Position numbers and translations under genes: made by a program
Notes under the pieces: model-generated
Database searches by the model: none
Told to the model about the DNA's origin: nothing
What the model saw: the letters and a program-made list of their open reading frames with translations, nothing else
Shown: positions 11,013 to 21,689 of the stretch, in pieces
Numbering within the stretch: the stretch's first letter is position 1
Layout of the letters: each line of letters starts with the position of its first letter
Assembly: GCA_964059195.1 (NCBI GenBank)
Contig: CAXKWD010000011.1
Coordinates: 35,206,066-35,270,065 of the forward strand
Source of the DNA: Ectobius pallidus
Lineage: Eukaryota; Arthropoda; Insecta; Blattodea; Ectobiidae
Length of the DNA: 64,000 nt
Direction: 5' to 3'

Positions 11013-11577
11013 AAGTATGATGTCACGCCACCGTCCTTTTAAAATAACATAAGAAATCTTATCATTAATAAACTCTTTCTTAATGACTGAATTAATTCTC
11101 CTATGTATGAGGAATCTGGTCCCTAATTGATGATTATCATTCCCTTTCCCGTAGAAAAGGTATACGCATCTGGATTGAACCTTCGCCCTCCCACCTAACT
11201 TCCTGTACTGCTACTACATCTAGCCTGTATTTCTCTAATTCTCTAGTTATCTATTTAAGCGCCACAGGCCTATATAAGCTCCTAACATTTTTAGACTCCC
11301 TCAGTGTAGTTCCTACACGGAGATCCGAATGAGGGACTATTTTACTTCCGGAAAATTTTACACTGATAGGATCCATAAATTGGGCAGCATTACTTAACAA
11401 TATTTTTTACTGTGAGAGGTTTTTAACCTCATGCCAAACCCCAAGCTGAAGGACCACCTCATGTCGTCTGTCTGCGACTGCTTATTCAACATATTCGCAG
11501 CTACCCTCCATATCTGGAGGCCGTACCTCTAACCGCAACCTGAGGATGTGCCATGCCATGGTGACAGAGACCCACCC

Positions 11578-11718
11578 CTTATATATATTATATGTGTAAA
11601 GGTATAAATACCTATACTCATACATATATATATACATATAGGCCTATAATATACATACATATACACATATATACTATATTCATCACTATATGATATTCAA
11701 AATTCTTCTTCGCCACAC
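11578..11718. repeat. TA/CATA-rich low-complexity sequence
   Basis: ATATAC/ATATAG-rich sequence lies between the LINE 5' end and the MITE at 11719. No gene is seen. Confidence 0.5.
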
Positions 11719-12437
11719 ATATAATTGAAGGGCCTAGTGCCTTAAGGACGTAAGGCACAAGGACATACTTTCTAGAAATCTTGATGTTTTTAACAATGTT
11801 ATCACTCACAAGTAGGTGATTTTTAGTTTAATTTTATAACATATTTTTGAAGGACAGGCTAAATTAGTGTTCTGCAAATTTACAAGGTAGGGTGTATTAG
11901 GATTTTTTACAACTAGAGGTACCGAAACATGTTAAATAAAGTTTTACAGTAAAATAAAAAGTACTTTTACAGTAGCAAAATCTTTTTATTTTGTTTCATA
12001 TTATTTATTTTTACTTTATTTTAGTAAAAACCTGTATTATACAGTGACAATTGCATGTTTGCCAATGAATACCAGTATAGTCATTAATACAACAGACAAG
12101 CAAATCAATCTATTTTGAATGAAGTTACACTTCAGAAATGCAAGCTGAGTTTTTATAAACATTTGCTTGGATGGTAGCAATGTGGAAAATAAAAACAGTT
12201 GATAAACATCCTCAATAACAGATAGGAAGTGTGCCTTATGCCTGTATGGAACTGTTATGAAATAGAATGAATGTGCAGTCTCACAAGTCTTTTCTTATAA
12301 CTGAGCAAAGGTTTAAGGCACAAGTACAAATAGTTCACTGAGTACTTAAGATATATGAGGAGAAGGCATAAATTTTAAAAACTCAAAATTAAAGATTTGT
12401 GCCTTACGCCCTTATGGAACTAGACCCTTCAATTATA
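11719..12437. mobile_element. MITE with about 44-bp terminal inverted repeats
   Basis: The left end (11719-11762, TTGAAGGGCCTAGTGCC then GTAAGGCACAAG) and the right end (12393-12436) are inverted copies with about five mismatches. Related GCCTTA motifs recur internally near 12230 and 12315. The flanks are TA-rich, so the duplication cannot be fixed. There is no open frame of note. Confidence 0.7.
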
Positions 12438-13780
12438 TATTATTTTCATAGTAAGGTAGGGAAGGGTAGTATATGGAGATCTATATATAATTACCTATGC
12501 AGCATAGTGTAATGAATATGTTTCAGTGTTCAGTCCTTGTGAATAACGTGAAAACAACTTCCCAACGTTTTAAGACCCAATAAATCTGATGTATTTATCT
12601 CAAAATCTGTAGGCTACTTATTTTCCTTTCAAAGAGGCTTTGCTATTCTTACTAATTAACAACAAATTTTGCCTTATCGTTCTAGACCAGCATTCCCCAA
12701 CTGGTGTTGTACAGTGGTACACAATGAAGCTGGTCGGAAAATTTTTGAAACATGAATCAAGATAATTTTATATATATATATATATATTTATAAAATACTG
12801 GGAATGACTTCTTTTTAATAAATACTGTCAGAGTGTCTCTGGTGAAAAATTATCCATTCCTCTATCGTCTCTCGGCTGCTGTGCAAACTGCATCAAGGTT
12901 TCATTCACGAAAATCATCTCCAATTTGATCCTGATATGTTGGCAGACATCATTGCAATGTCTCGTGAAAAAATTTACAGCTTACTTCTATCGATACACTT
13001 TACAAACAATGTTGACAGATCGAGAAAAAGAACATCTCATTGAACTTCCATTTGATACTGGACTGAACATAATATATTTTGGATCCTTCTCCTGAGTATA
13101 GGATTACAGGAGATGTGACCACCCTGATCTCACCAAGAAGGCAGTCATGTACTGAGATCCCTTTCTGTCACTGTTATTCGTCTGAGCAAGAATTTTCAAG
13201 ATAAATGCGGAAAATACTTTATGTGAACGAAAATCAGCCTGATACAAATAAACTCATTTCAATTATGCAAGTTTAAATATACTCATTATAGTATTTTTAA
13301 GTGAAAGCCTCAGTTCTTGGAGTTACCCAGATAACATTTCTTCTGCTACCGAACTGTAGTAGAGATTAGTGAACAATAGGCGACCCTCGTTTAAAGGCAT
13401 AGAAGCAACCATGTCAGGTTTCTATATTTTGTTCAGTCATGTACAGTATTGAACAGTTGTTCCCACTGTGTTACTGTATAATAGTGTATATAATTTGTTC
13501 CTACTCTGGTGTAGAAATGGTCAATGGCACCACATCAGAAGAATTTACACTTTCTTAATACACTGACACTGGGATTAGTGGACAACAAGCCAATTTAATT
13601 AGGTTGGGACACATAGTAAAACCATTCCTCGGGCGGTGGAGTGAGACGAGGCTGTCTTGTCTTGGAAAACACTGTATATATCAGTACTTTTTGTACTGCC
13701 ATTCTAATCAAATTTTGAACTTTCCACATGTATAACTTAATTAGTCATTATATACTTTAGAATACTTTTAGAATACTTCT
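12438..13780. other. no gene seen; repeat relics
   Basis: A hAT-like end (CAGCATTCCCCAACTGG, near 12690) has no partner that I can find. A (TA)n run lies at 12769-12787. A repeat at 13245-13445 is the inverse complement of 52975-53170. Confidence 0.4.
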
Positions 13781-14130
13781 GTGATTAACAAGATCAAAGG
13801 CTTTAGTCAAATCTGAAAATAAACCGATTGAGTGATCTCCTTTGTTTTTAACATCTAATGCACACTTTAGAAACTAAATGTGGCATTGTTAGTGGATTTA
13901 CCTTTCCTGAAGTCAAACTGAGACTTAGAAAAATAATTGTTTTTTTCAAGGCAGGAAATAAGTCTATTATAGGCTTAATGATATTTTCTAGAACTCCAGA
14001 AAATTTCCTACGTTGTAGAATGAAAGGATTAAAATGGGATGATAATTTGCGATATTGTTTTTATCTCCCTTTTTGAAGATAGGTATAATTTTGGCAGTTT
14101 TGAATTGTTTTGGGAAAATTTCTATAGAGA
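13781..14130 (-). pseudogene. LINE reverse transcriptase fragment (Jockey/I-like)
   Basis: Minus-strand translation gives AKIIPIFKKGDKNNIANYHPI, then after breaks QFDFRKGKSTNNA and SIGLFSDLTKAFDLVNH. These are the conserved N-terminal RT blocks, including motif A. Several frameshifts and stops are present. It belongs to a LINE lineage other than the element at 7538-11577 and is cut off at the hAT-type repeat that starts at 14150. Confidence 0.75.
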
Positions 14131-14619
14131 TAGAAAAGTTACATATATACAGTGCTTTTTTTTCTGGGGTTATGCATACCCCTTAAAGATTTTTCCAGTT
14201 TCATATAGGAAAAAATCAATAATTTCCACAATTTGAAATCTGGAGATATTTGTGCCAAATAAAATAACGAAAGTGATATGCACATTGTTTGTATTACAGT
14301 AGGCTTAGCTATTTTTAGTGTTACATTCGTTATCTATAGCACGATTTTCGAGAGGTGGGGCCGGACATTAGCTCTGCAATTGGGAAAACAATGCATTAAT
14401 GTTGCTGCACATGTCACTTTGTCTCAGCTATTTTGCAGTTGTATTTCATGTGTTAAATTATATGAGCCCTTGTGAAATTTACTCTGTATATATACATGTC
14501 AGATGGTCAGCAATAATATTGTGTGCCCTTATATTCATTCTTGTGTTGAACTTTAGCGTTGTGTATTAAAATATTTGAATTGAAATACTTTCTGTAATGC
14601 ACTTTATTTGCCTTGGTAA

Positions 14620-14670
14620 ACTTCTGGACGGCCGTTTCGCAGGTGGTGTTCCTGCATCATCAGCAGAGCG
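14620..14670 (-). ncRNA. hammerhead ribozyme-like motif, intact core
   Basis: On the minus strand: stem I 5' side CTCTG, core CTGATGA (14663-14657), one extra T, stem II GCAGG-loop-CCTGC, GAAAC (14638-14634), a palindromic ACGGCCGT stem III, and GTC (14629-14627). CAGA then closes stem I. Cleavage would fall after 14627. The extra T and the two-base-pair stem III depart from the textbook form. The short palindromic stem III is of the sort that works as a dimer. Confidence 0.5.
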
Positions 14671-15007
14671 CCAACTGAGGTCTACTGGAGCAGGTGCTTT
14701 TAGGGTGTCTGTTATGGCGGGGGGTATAGTGGATATGGGGATTTCATTTGACTGTCTGCATGTATTATTGTGTCAAATAGCATGTGTGATCTGAAATTGA
14801 GTTGGTTGTTTAAAACCAATGTTGGGTGTGATTTTGTGTGTTTGTAGATTTTGAATTGTTCTAGTGTGTTTAATTTCATGCTTTTGCATGTGATGTGTAG
14901 TATTTCCATGTCTGTGTTTATGTTTTCATAGTTGTGGTCTGTTGTGATAATGTAGGTAGGCTTCACTATACCCCCACCGTCACAAGCACCTGCTTCAGTC
15001 TCAGTTG

Positions 15008-15058
15008 GCACTCTGCTGATGATGCAGGAACACGACCTGCAAAACGGCCGTCCAGAAG
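15008..15058 (+). ncRNA. hammerhead-like motif, mutated core
   Basis: This is the inverted partner of the previous motif: CTGATGA at 15016-15022 and GTC at 15050-15052. The GAAAC box reads AAAAC, which removes the conserved G of the core, so it is probably inactive. Confidence 0.4.
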
Positions 15059-15782
15059 TTTACCAAGGTAAATAAAGTGCATTACAGAAAGTACAATTCA
15101 ACTACCCTTATATGTTGTACGAACTGTCTCCAGATATAAAGGGCTATAAGTTTATGAATATGAATTTATTTGTTCTAAACAACAACTTTACATCAGCCCA
15201 AATTTCCACTTTAGAGATGGATCCGTACCTACCTTACGGTTTCTGACGGATCCATTTCAGCACATTACATTACTAAAATATATCGCACAGCAGTTCAACG
15301 TGTCTCAATTTAAACGTTAACGTTTGTTTACGTAAACAACTGGGTCTGCACACTATTCCCACTGCTGTTAGTTCAAGCCTACTCCACTCTTTGTGAACTG
15401 CCTAGAGAAATAATTTACGGGGCACTCGCTTCCCTGTATGATGGAGACGTGTGATTACATGTCATTTATACATTGGATAATATTAAGTCGTAACCCTCCT
15501 TCAACTACGAACTACGTTATGCTTTACTAAATGTTTAAAAAGGGCTATAAGTTGCATTCCCTTATGTGTTTGTGAAAAGCGCAAGAAACCCTGTGAGTGC
15601 ATCATGGACTAACTTGCAGCTTAAAGGTGGAATTGATGTGTACGAACTGAGTCTGACTCAGAGTTCTTATGCATACTGTGTGCAATTCCACTTTAATTTT
15701 AAGTACATGAGTAAGTTTGGCAATGTTCCATCAAGTCAAAAGTGGAAGTACCCCTTAATTTTCTTTTAGGGGAAAAAAAAAA

Positions 15783-16400
15783 CCTTAGCTTATGCTACCT
15801 AAACCCGTAGAGTTGTTTTAATGAAAAGTGTTTCCCTAGACGATATAAGAGAACTATATCAATTGTAAGTATACTGATAAAAATTATCTTGTATCTGTAA
15901 GACTCGCACTATGTTTTTGTTTTTTTGTTCTTTATTTATTGTATAATTTTTTATTTTTTATTGTTATTGTTGTCCTATGCCAGTGCTGCTGGTCTACAGG
16001 ATTGCTAAATATTTCATATTTCATATTTATTTAATCCATTTTGACCGCAGTTCTGCGGTATAGGATACAATATAACAACAATATAACAAACTATTATAGT
16101 ACAAGGGTACAAGAATAATATTAGAAATACATACATTGAAATATAAAGAGATACAAAGAAATACAAAGAAATACAGGATCAATACAACACTACAAAACAA
16201 TAAATAAATAAATAAAAAGTGCAATGTGTAGGTCAAATAGTAGGTACTGAAAGATTATTTAAAGTTTTTGGCTACCTCAAAAAATTCATCATTTTTGTAG
16301 AAGCAGATTTGTTTTAGTTTCATCAGTACTAAGCCTTTAAAGTGTTACAATAAAAATAAATAAATAAAATACATCTTGCGCGATGAATCGAACTCTGTAA
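15783..16400. other. AT-rich intergenic sequence
   Basis: Nothing coding is seen. An A-rich tail-like run (AATAAATAAATAAA, about 16199-16215) suggests a retroposon 3' end on the plus strand. Confidence 0.3.
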
Positions 16401-16475
16401 ATTATGGCTCAGTTGGTAGAGCATCAGCACGGAAAGCCGAAGGCCAAGAGTGCGAATCCTGGCCTCAGAGGAATT
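16401..16475 (+). repeat. tRNA-like SINE head
   Basis: GGCTCAGTTGGTAGAGCATC is an A box with a D-arm-like hairpin. GCACGGAAAGCCGAAGG forms an anticodon-arm-like hairpin, and GTGCGAATCC is a B box with one change. The T-arm does not pair well, so it is a tRNA-derived SINE head rather than a tRNA gene. Confidence 0.55.
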
Positions 16476-16686
16476 ATCCCCATTCTTTTTATGATTATAA
16501 ACATCTATAGCTCAACGTAGGACATTTTCATTATTTCCTACGCGTATCTCCGATAAGCGTTTCATGATAGCCCGTGACTTTTCTGGCAGCACAGAACTGC
16601 CCGTAAATCTTCTTGGAACGTAAGTTCATTAGAAAGAATCATGGATTTGCGTTGATGGAACAGCTGTAAGGAAGGAATTCATAACG

Positions 16687-16696
16687 TGCGCATGCG
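16687..16696. promoter_or_regulatory. NRF-1/Ewg-type palindromic site
   Basis: TGCGCATGCG matches the core recognised by NRF-1 (Erect wing in flies). It is 264 bases upstream of the first ATG at 16960, in a relatively CpG-containing stretch without a TATA box. This fits a housekeeping promoter for the PHD-finger gene. Confidence 0.45.
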
Positions 16697-16959
16697 TTTG
16701 GTGTGTAGTGACAGTTGTCGATTGTTGAAGGAACAAACCCACAATAGGTCTTGATAAGCAAGAATATTGGTTGTGACGTCAGAAACTAAACTTGTTGCCA
16801 AGTGATACTGGGGTCGAGGCTTCAAATGCAGATTGAAGCTTTGGAGAGAAGTGTAAGATAGTGTCAAAAGTTATGTGTTTTGGTAGTGAAGTATTAACGT
16901 GACTGGAACCCTGGAGGGCATAGCAGTAGTCCTGGAATTGCAATTTAAACGTTCTGAAA

Positions 16960-16981
16960 ATGACTGAAACTGTTTTTAAAG
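16960..16981 (+). CDS. Phf13/23-like: PHF13/23-like gene, alternative first coding exon 1a
   Basis: The ATG lies in a good insect context (GAAAATGA). It is followed by seven codons (M-T-E-T-V-F-K) plus one base, then a donor AAAG/GTATGA. The one-base overhang fits the two-base start of exon 2 (19829) to make an Ala codon. It would give a 214-aa protein. Exon 1b at 17484 has the same phase, so I read the two as alternative starts; only one may be real. Confidence 0.45.
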
Positions 16982-17483
16982 GTATGACTGCCAACATTAT
17001 TTACGCTTCTGCCATTAGGTTAGTTTGGGTATCACTAGATTTATGCCAAATTTTATGTTTCTTTCCTTCGTACATTAGTTAAGCCCAAAGCCACATTGTA
17101 ATATTGTATGCAAATTGACTTCACTCTGAATTATAATTTACGAAAGTACAGTCTGTGGTTGCTTACGTCTTGTGGCTTGAAAACTAGCATTTTTAAATTC
17201 GGGTTTGTTTTTACTTTTCACTTCCGTATTATTATTTAATTAATCCGAAATTTCTGACGTTATGAGCGTCCAAATGTAAATTTTTGGTCAAATGAATGAT
17301 TTTCGTCAATTAATTCAGTCAAATTAACGTAATTTAATTTCTAGGCCTTCATATGACGAGTGAATACATATCAGAACGTGTTGTTGTGAAGTCGTTGAAA
17401 GCAACCATAGTGGCACAGTGATGTTTTAACAAATAATTTTTTTGTAACGGCAAAGAATTTAATTGAGTGATCGAAATTTTACA

Positions 17484-17502
17484 ATGATGGTAAAGATAAA
17501 TG
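17484..17502 (+). CDS. Phf13/23-like: PHF13/23-like gene, alternative first coding exon 1b
   Basis: ATGATG in the context ACAATGA encodes M-M-V-K-I-N plus one base, and ends at a strong donor ATG/GTAAGTC. Joined to 19829 it reads ...INAPKAKKSPSN. The basic, lysine-rich N-terminus suits a nuclear protein. The 5' UTR would lie just upstream in 17380-17483. This exon has the stronger donor of the two candidates. Confidence 0.6.
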
Positions 17503-19828
17503 GTAAGTCACAATTTATTGCTCCGTAATATATTTTATTAGATGTGGCCTAGGCATATGTAGACCTATAAATAGGAAGGCTGGTAGTAGGTTGACTAGTG
17601 AACGTAATTTTCAAAATTTGTGAAGTGTTTAGGAGTTTTCCCATCCAAATATCCCAATAAGTGGTGCTTGAAGCATTTGCGTGCTAATTATGCTTCTGTG
17701 TTGACTTATCAGTTGTGGCATGATGCCATTAGGGTACAAGATATATGAGATTTTGTTATAGCCTTCTGCATGTTTATGTTAGGGTAATGTCTAATTTACG
17801 GTAGGCCTACATCAGAATGTCTAGTTTTAGATCAGTTTTTCTTTTGTAGATCTTGGAACTATGCAGTTTTTAATAATTTAATATGTTCTGTTTACGTACA
17901 AGCAACTCCAATTCCCTTTAGCCCATACTAGTAAATGATCAGTTTCAATGATGAATATTCCATTATTTCTGTGAGGTATGCTCTAAGTCAAGCTGCAAAA
18001 TGTTTGGGCTGTCTTAACCATCCATTTGTGACATGTTGGGATTATTTCTAAAATTATAAAGTTCAAGTAGGCCTAATCTTCAGGTCAACTTGTAGCTAAT
18101 AGTTACAGGATTATAGACATAGGCCTACTGGTTCTTCTGGAGGTTATGAGCCCAATATGTTATCTTTCTTTAGAGTGTAATAATCTGTTTGGTGCTGGAG
18201 ATTGATAGGATGATACCTGAGGACATCTTAAAATAGGGACCATTTTGAGGCATGTAGATTTTGATTTCACGTGTGCTATATCCTTGAGCCTCGCTCAACA
18301 CAGGATCTGCAGGACGAGATATCTACATCTACATGGTTTTTGAACTTCCAGTGTATGCTTCTATTCATGACTACAAGTTCTGAACATTCACCTGTAGTTC
18401 GTTTTCTTCTGAGCAGTTTTTTTAGTAGCTACATAGAGATCTTTCTCATTTGTGTGACTTGATGCTTTCTCAGTGTTGGAAGCAAACCTCTAACTCACCC
18501 GGTTGGAACCCCGAGAAACAGTAGCCTAATACATCTTTCTCATTTGTGAGGCTATTGCCATTTCATCTGCATGTTTTGACATTTGATGGTAGTAGGCCTA
18601 CAACATCTGTTTTAGTGGCATCAAATGTGACAGTGATCATTAAAGTAAAGCAATTAAAAATATGTCTTTTGTAATTAGTAACAGTGAAACCAAGCGTTTA
18701 TTCTTTTTCCATATTTTTTTCCTTTTCCATTACTGTATTGGTATTAATAAAATTCAGAGCGTTTCTATGCAAATATTGTAGCATATCCAGATGATTTCCT
18801 ACTCAAAGAATGAGTATTATCAACTGTGAAGAATTTTCTTGCTTACTAGTACCAGTAACTTGTATTTTTACAAAAATGCCAGTAAGTTACTTACCTTATT
18901 TTATGGCTGTAGACCTAATTTAAAATTGTATGCCTACGTGATGTTCAGTTCTAAATTGCAATCTCTTTAAGTGGTGTACTGATCTTTCCAAGGAAGAAGT
19001 TTAGATTTCTGTAAAGTAGGTTACCTACTAATAGATAGGTTACCTGGTGTCTTGTCTTATCTTAAGGTTTGTCAACAGTTATTAGTAGGCCTATAGATTT
19101 ATGCATTGGATCTGGATGTGATGGAAGTAAGAATTCACTTATTCATTGCAGGAAGCCTATGTCCTTTACAGCTATAGAATTATACATTCATTTTATTTTC
19201 TCAGTACATCTGTTTGCCAACATAACTATGTGGTGCAAGAGATTACACCGGATTTGTCACTTGAAACACTAGCGCAGTGAGAGGAAAATTAAAAAAATAC
19301 TTTGGTCACAACATGAGAAAAACAAATTCATTGGAGAAAGATGTAATGCTCGGTATAGTGCAAGGAAATAGAGGAAGGGGAAGAAGAAGAATAAGATAGC
19401 ATGCAGAAATATACAATGCCACCAGTCTAAAGTAGGAAGAAGTGCTAAGTGCAGTCAAAGATAGAGCCGAATGGAGGAAGCTTGTTGGAAGAATGTCAAG
19501 GGACAGAAAAAGACAGTTCGAGTAAAATTGGCTGGCATCCGTCTGCCGAGAAAATCCTTACAGGGATCGCATGCGATCTGATGGACCTACCTAGTGCTTG
19601 GTTAGTGACAAATGAAGCTAGGTTTGTGGCATTAGGCCAGGAACAGTGATAAGAAGCGTCAATGAAACTATTTAGAGCCAAAATCCTACCTGTCTTAACT
19701 TATGGCACTAAAATTCTGTAAAAGTAACATTTTGGAGATATGAGATCTCTTCTTAACATGTGATGAGCAAAACCACATGTGTCTTGATGATTTATGGTAG
19801 TTTAATATTGCTTTTCTTTGTTTTCCAG
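17503..19828 (+). other. intron 1 of the PHF13/23-like gene
   Basis: It starts GTAAGT and ends TTTTCCAG. It contains five TAGGCCTA octamers (17802-19093) and a LINE 3' fragment at 19275-19520. No other exon is seen. Confidence 0.6.
19275..19520 (+). mobile_element. LINE 3'-end fragment
   Basis: Plus-strand translation gives RKIKKYFGHNMRKTNSLEKD, then VMLGIVQGNRGRGRRRI and AVKDRAEWRKLV, with stop codons between. This is the C-terminal end of a LINE reverse-transcriptase protein of another lineage. Confidence 0.7.
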
Positions 19829-19872
19829 CTCCAAAAGCAAAGAAGTCCCCTAGTAATACAGATGAAGATGAG
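19829..19872 (+). CDS. Phf13/23-like: PHF13/23-like gene, exon 2
   Basis: 44 bases lie between a strong acceptor (TTTTCCAG) and a strong donor (GAG/GTAAGTT). After completing an Ala codon it encodes PKAKKSPSNTDEDE, a basic patch followed by acidic residues. That fits a disordered nuclear N-terminus with a possible localisation signal. It ends in phase 0. Confidence 0.75.
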
Positions 19873-20909
19873 GTAAGTTAATTGTTTTTATGCTTGAAAT
19901 TTTAGACATAGTGTGTATGCTTTTTTGATCATTCCAGTCCCAGATTTATAGGTTTATAAGTCATGTGTTTAACATAGATTTATGGCACATTAACACTTTG
20001 AGTGCTGAGTCACTCTGCAGTAGCCTTGCAAAAATTATTGGTGAATTTTGCAATGTTTCAAAATTTAAATTAAAAAAATTATACAGTTAATTATACAAAA
20101 ATAACACTGATAAGGGTTGAAAGTCTGAAATTTTCTCTTTTAAATGGTGTATAATAGTATTAAATGCATGAATGGAATCTTTCTCTGATAATATAATTAA
20201 ACATGACAAATTAGTGATAAAAAGTTGGACAAATAAACTGTAAAATGGAATTGTAGATTAGAAGTGTATTTAGAAGTTATAGGCCTATTTACAATGATAT
20301 GCAATTCATCACACTGTACTGACATAACATCACAGTATTACCACACAAATAATCAAATTTAATATCACGTTTTAACAAATATATGCGTAACGACTAAATA
20401 TAGGTGTAATAAATATAGGTGTAAAAGTATGTGGTAAACATGCTGCCAAATAAATCACATTGGTGTCTAAGCAAATTATAGAAAACACTTTCTAGCAGTA
20501 GGTAACGAAATAAAAAAATCGAAAGGACCAAAGAAAAATCCTATCAAATCACAAAACTCGAGAATGCATGGAAAGTATATGAGTCTCCAAAATCACAAAA
20601 CTTAAGAATAAAGTGCATGGAAAGTATGAGTCTCCAATTTTTGCAAGTTTCTGAATCTTGTCAATTGATGGGATTAGCTGTCAAAGTGTTAAAGAACTCC
20701 AAGCGTAATTTAGAGCATCTGGGCCAAATTCCCTATTGGCCCTTTCACATCCATGTAGTACCTTCTCTACCTGGTTGTCAAGGTACCACCTGCCTGTCCT
20801 TAATGGGAAATCAAGCGTAACTAAATGAGTGTTTGGTAATGAAACCTCTTTCAAAGACCCTATAGAGTGTTTGCAGAGTGACAGGATTTTATCCTTCCAT
20901 GCATTCATG

Positions 20910-20934
20910 ATATATATATATATATATATATATA
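20910..20934. repeat. (TA)n microsatellite
   Basis: About 12 TA units directly abut the left end of the foldback element at 20935, whose insertion target is TA. Confidence 0.85.
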
Positions 20935-21645
20935 CAGTGAGTCTCACGCAAAAGTTGGCCAATGACGTGGGTTTCTGCGTCGCGGCAGGCACAGTGCCAA
21001 CTCCCGAGCGATCGAGTGAAATATCTATGCAAATAAACTGCGATCAATGTAATGATTCAGGTTCTCACATTTACAGTTAAAATTACAATGAAAATAACCA
21101 CGTACCTCATCACAAGAGATGTTGGAAATGTTCTCCTTTTGGATCCACACAATACTGGCACCTTTTTAGGAAATTTTCTTTCACATGCCTAAGTTCAGCT
21201 GCCGAGACAGAGTTAATTTCTCTTGTGATAGGCCTATGTGATATTATCTTTAAGTTCTTCTAACAGTATGTGAATATTATTTATGGAGAAACTTTAAAAA
21301 TAAAGTGTATAGGTCAATTTCCCATATATTAGAAGAACTTAAAGACAATATCACGAGAGAAATTAACTCTCCCTCGGAAGCTGAACTTATGCGTGTGAAA
21401 GAAAATTTCCTAAAAAGGTGCCATTAGTCTGTGGATGCAAGAGGAGGACATTTCCAACATCTCTTGTGATGAGGTACGTGGTTATTTTCATTGTAATTTT
21501 AACTGTAAATGTTAGAACCTGAATCATTACATCAATCGCAGGTTTATTTGCGTAGATATTTCACCCGATCACTTGGGAGTTGGAGCTGTGCCTGCCGCGA
21601 CGCAGAAACCCGCGTCATTGGCCAACTCTTGCGTGGGACTCACTG
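20935..21645. mobile_element. 711-bp Tc1/mariner-type foldback MITE
   Basis: The ends read TA-CAGTGAGTCTCACGC and its inverse GCGTGGGACTCACTG-TA. The whole element is a long imperfect inverted repeat with arms of about 340 bp meeting near 21290, where the only unique sequence lies. CAGT ends and a TA target fit Tc1-like elements. It has no transposase. A diverged relative of its right end is at 60723-60815. Confidence 0.8.
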
Positions 21646-21689
21646 TATATAGTATGCATGCATGCATGCCACTAGGCAGAACTAGATTA

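Larger units (their letters stand above)
7538..11577 (-). mobile_element. RTE-like non-LTR retrotransposon, degenerate, with two nested insertions
   Basis: Read on the minus strand the order is: 5' leader (about 11577-11290), AP-type endonuclease, linker, reverse transcriptase, C-terminal domain and stop at 7538-7540. This is the order of an endonuclease/RT LINE. The frame is broken many times, so it is a fossil. A SINE (9083-9341) interrupts the linker and an inverted-repeat element (10047-10694) interrupts the endonuclease, so both are younger. Placement in the RTE group rests on protein similarity recalled from the family, not on a search. Confidence 0.8.
14586..15093. mobile_element. 508-bp foldback with hammerhead-ribozyme-like motifs in both arms
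   Basis: Arms of about 110 bp (14586-14700 and 14985-15093) are inverted copies. Each holds CTGATGA, a 5-bp stem GCAGG/CCTGC, and then (G/A)AAAC, GGCC and GTC. The left arm on the minus strand keeps the exact GAAAC box; the right arm on the plus strand has AAAAC. Between the arms a minus-strand frame (14712-15011) encodes a peptide with MEILHITCKSMKLNTLEQ and LVLNNQ, which looks like the tail of a retroelement protein. Penelope-like retroelements are known to carry hammerhead motifs in their terminal repeats, so I infer a relic of that kind. Confidence 0.6.
14150..15782. mobile_element. hAT-type MITE copy 1, split by later insertion
   Basis: The left end CAGTGCTTTTTTTTCTGG followed by CATACCCCTTAAAG (14150-14195), and a right part (15570-15770, ending GTACCCCTTAATTTTC), match the copy at 52214-52953. 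About 1 kb of extra DNA (roughly 14500-15560), including the foldback at 14586-15093, separates the two halves. The right tip is degraded. Confidence 0.65.

Noticed and set aside
12690..12720. Complete hAT element starting CAGCATTCCCCAACTGG
   Set aside because: I could not find a matching inverted end or a target duplication downstream; at most a solo end.
14712..15011. 99-codon minus-strand frame as a host gene
   Set aside because: It lies wholly between inverted repeat arms and reads like the tail of a retroelement protein; no splice or promoter context.
16401..16475. Functional tRNA gene
   Set aside because: The T-arm does not pair and the anticodon loop lacks the usual T33; it is better explained as a SINE head.
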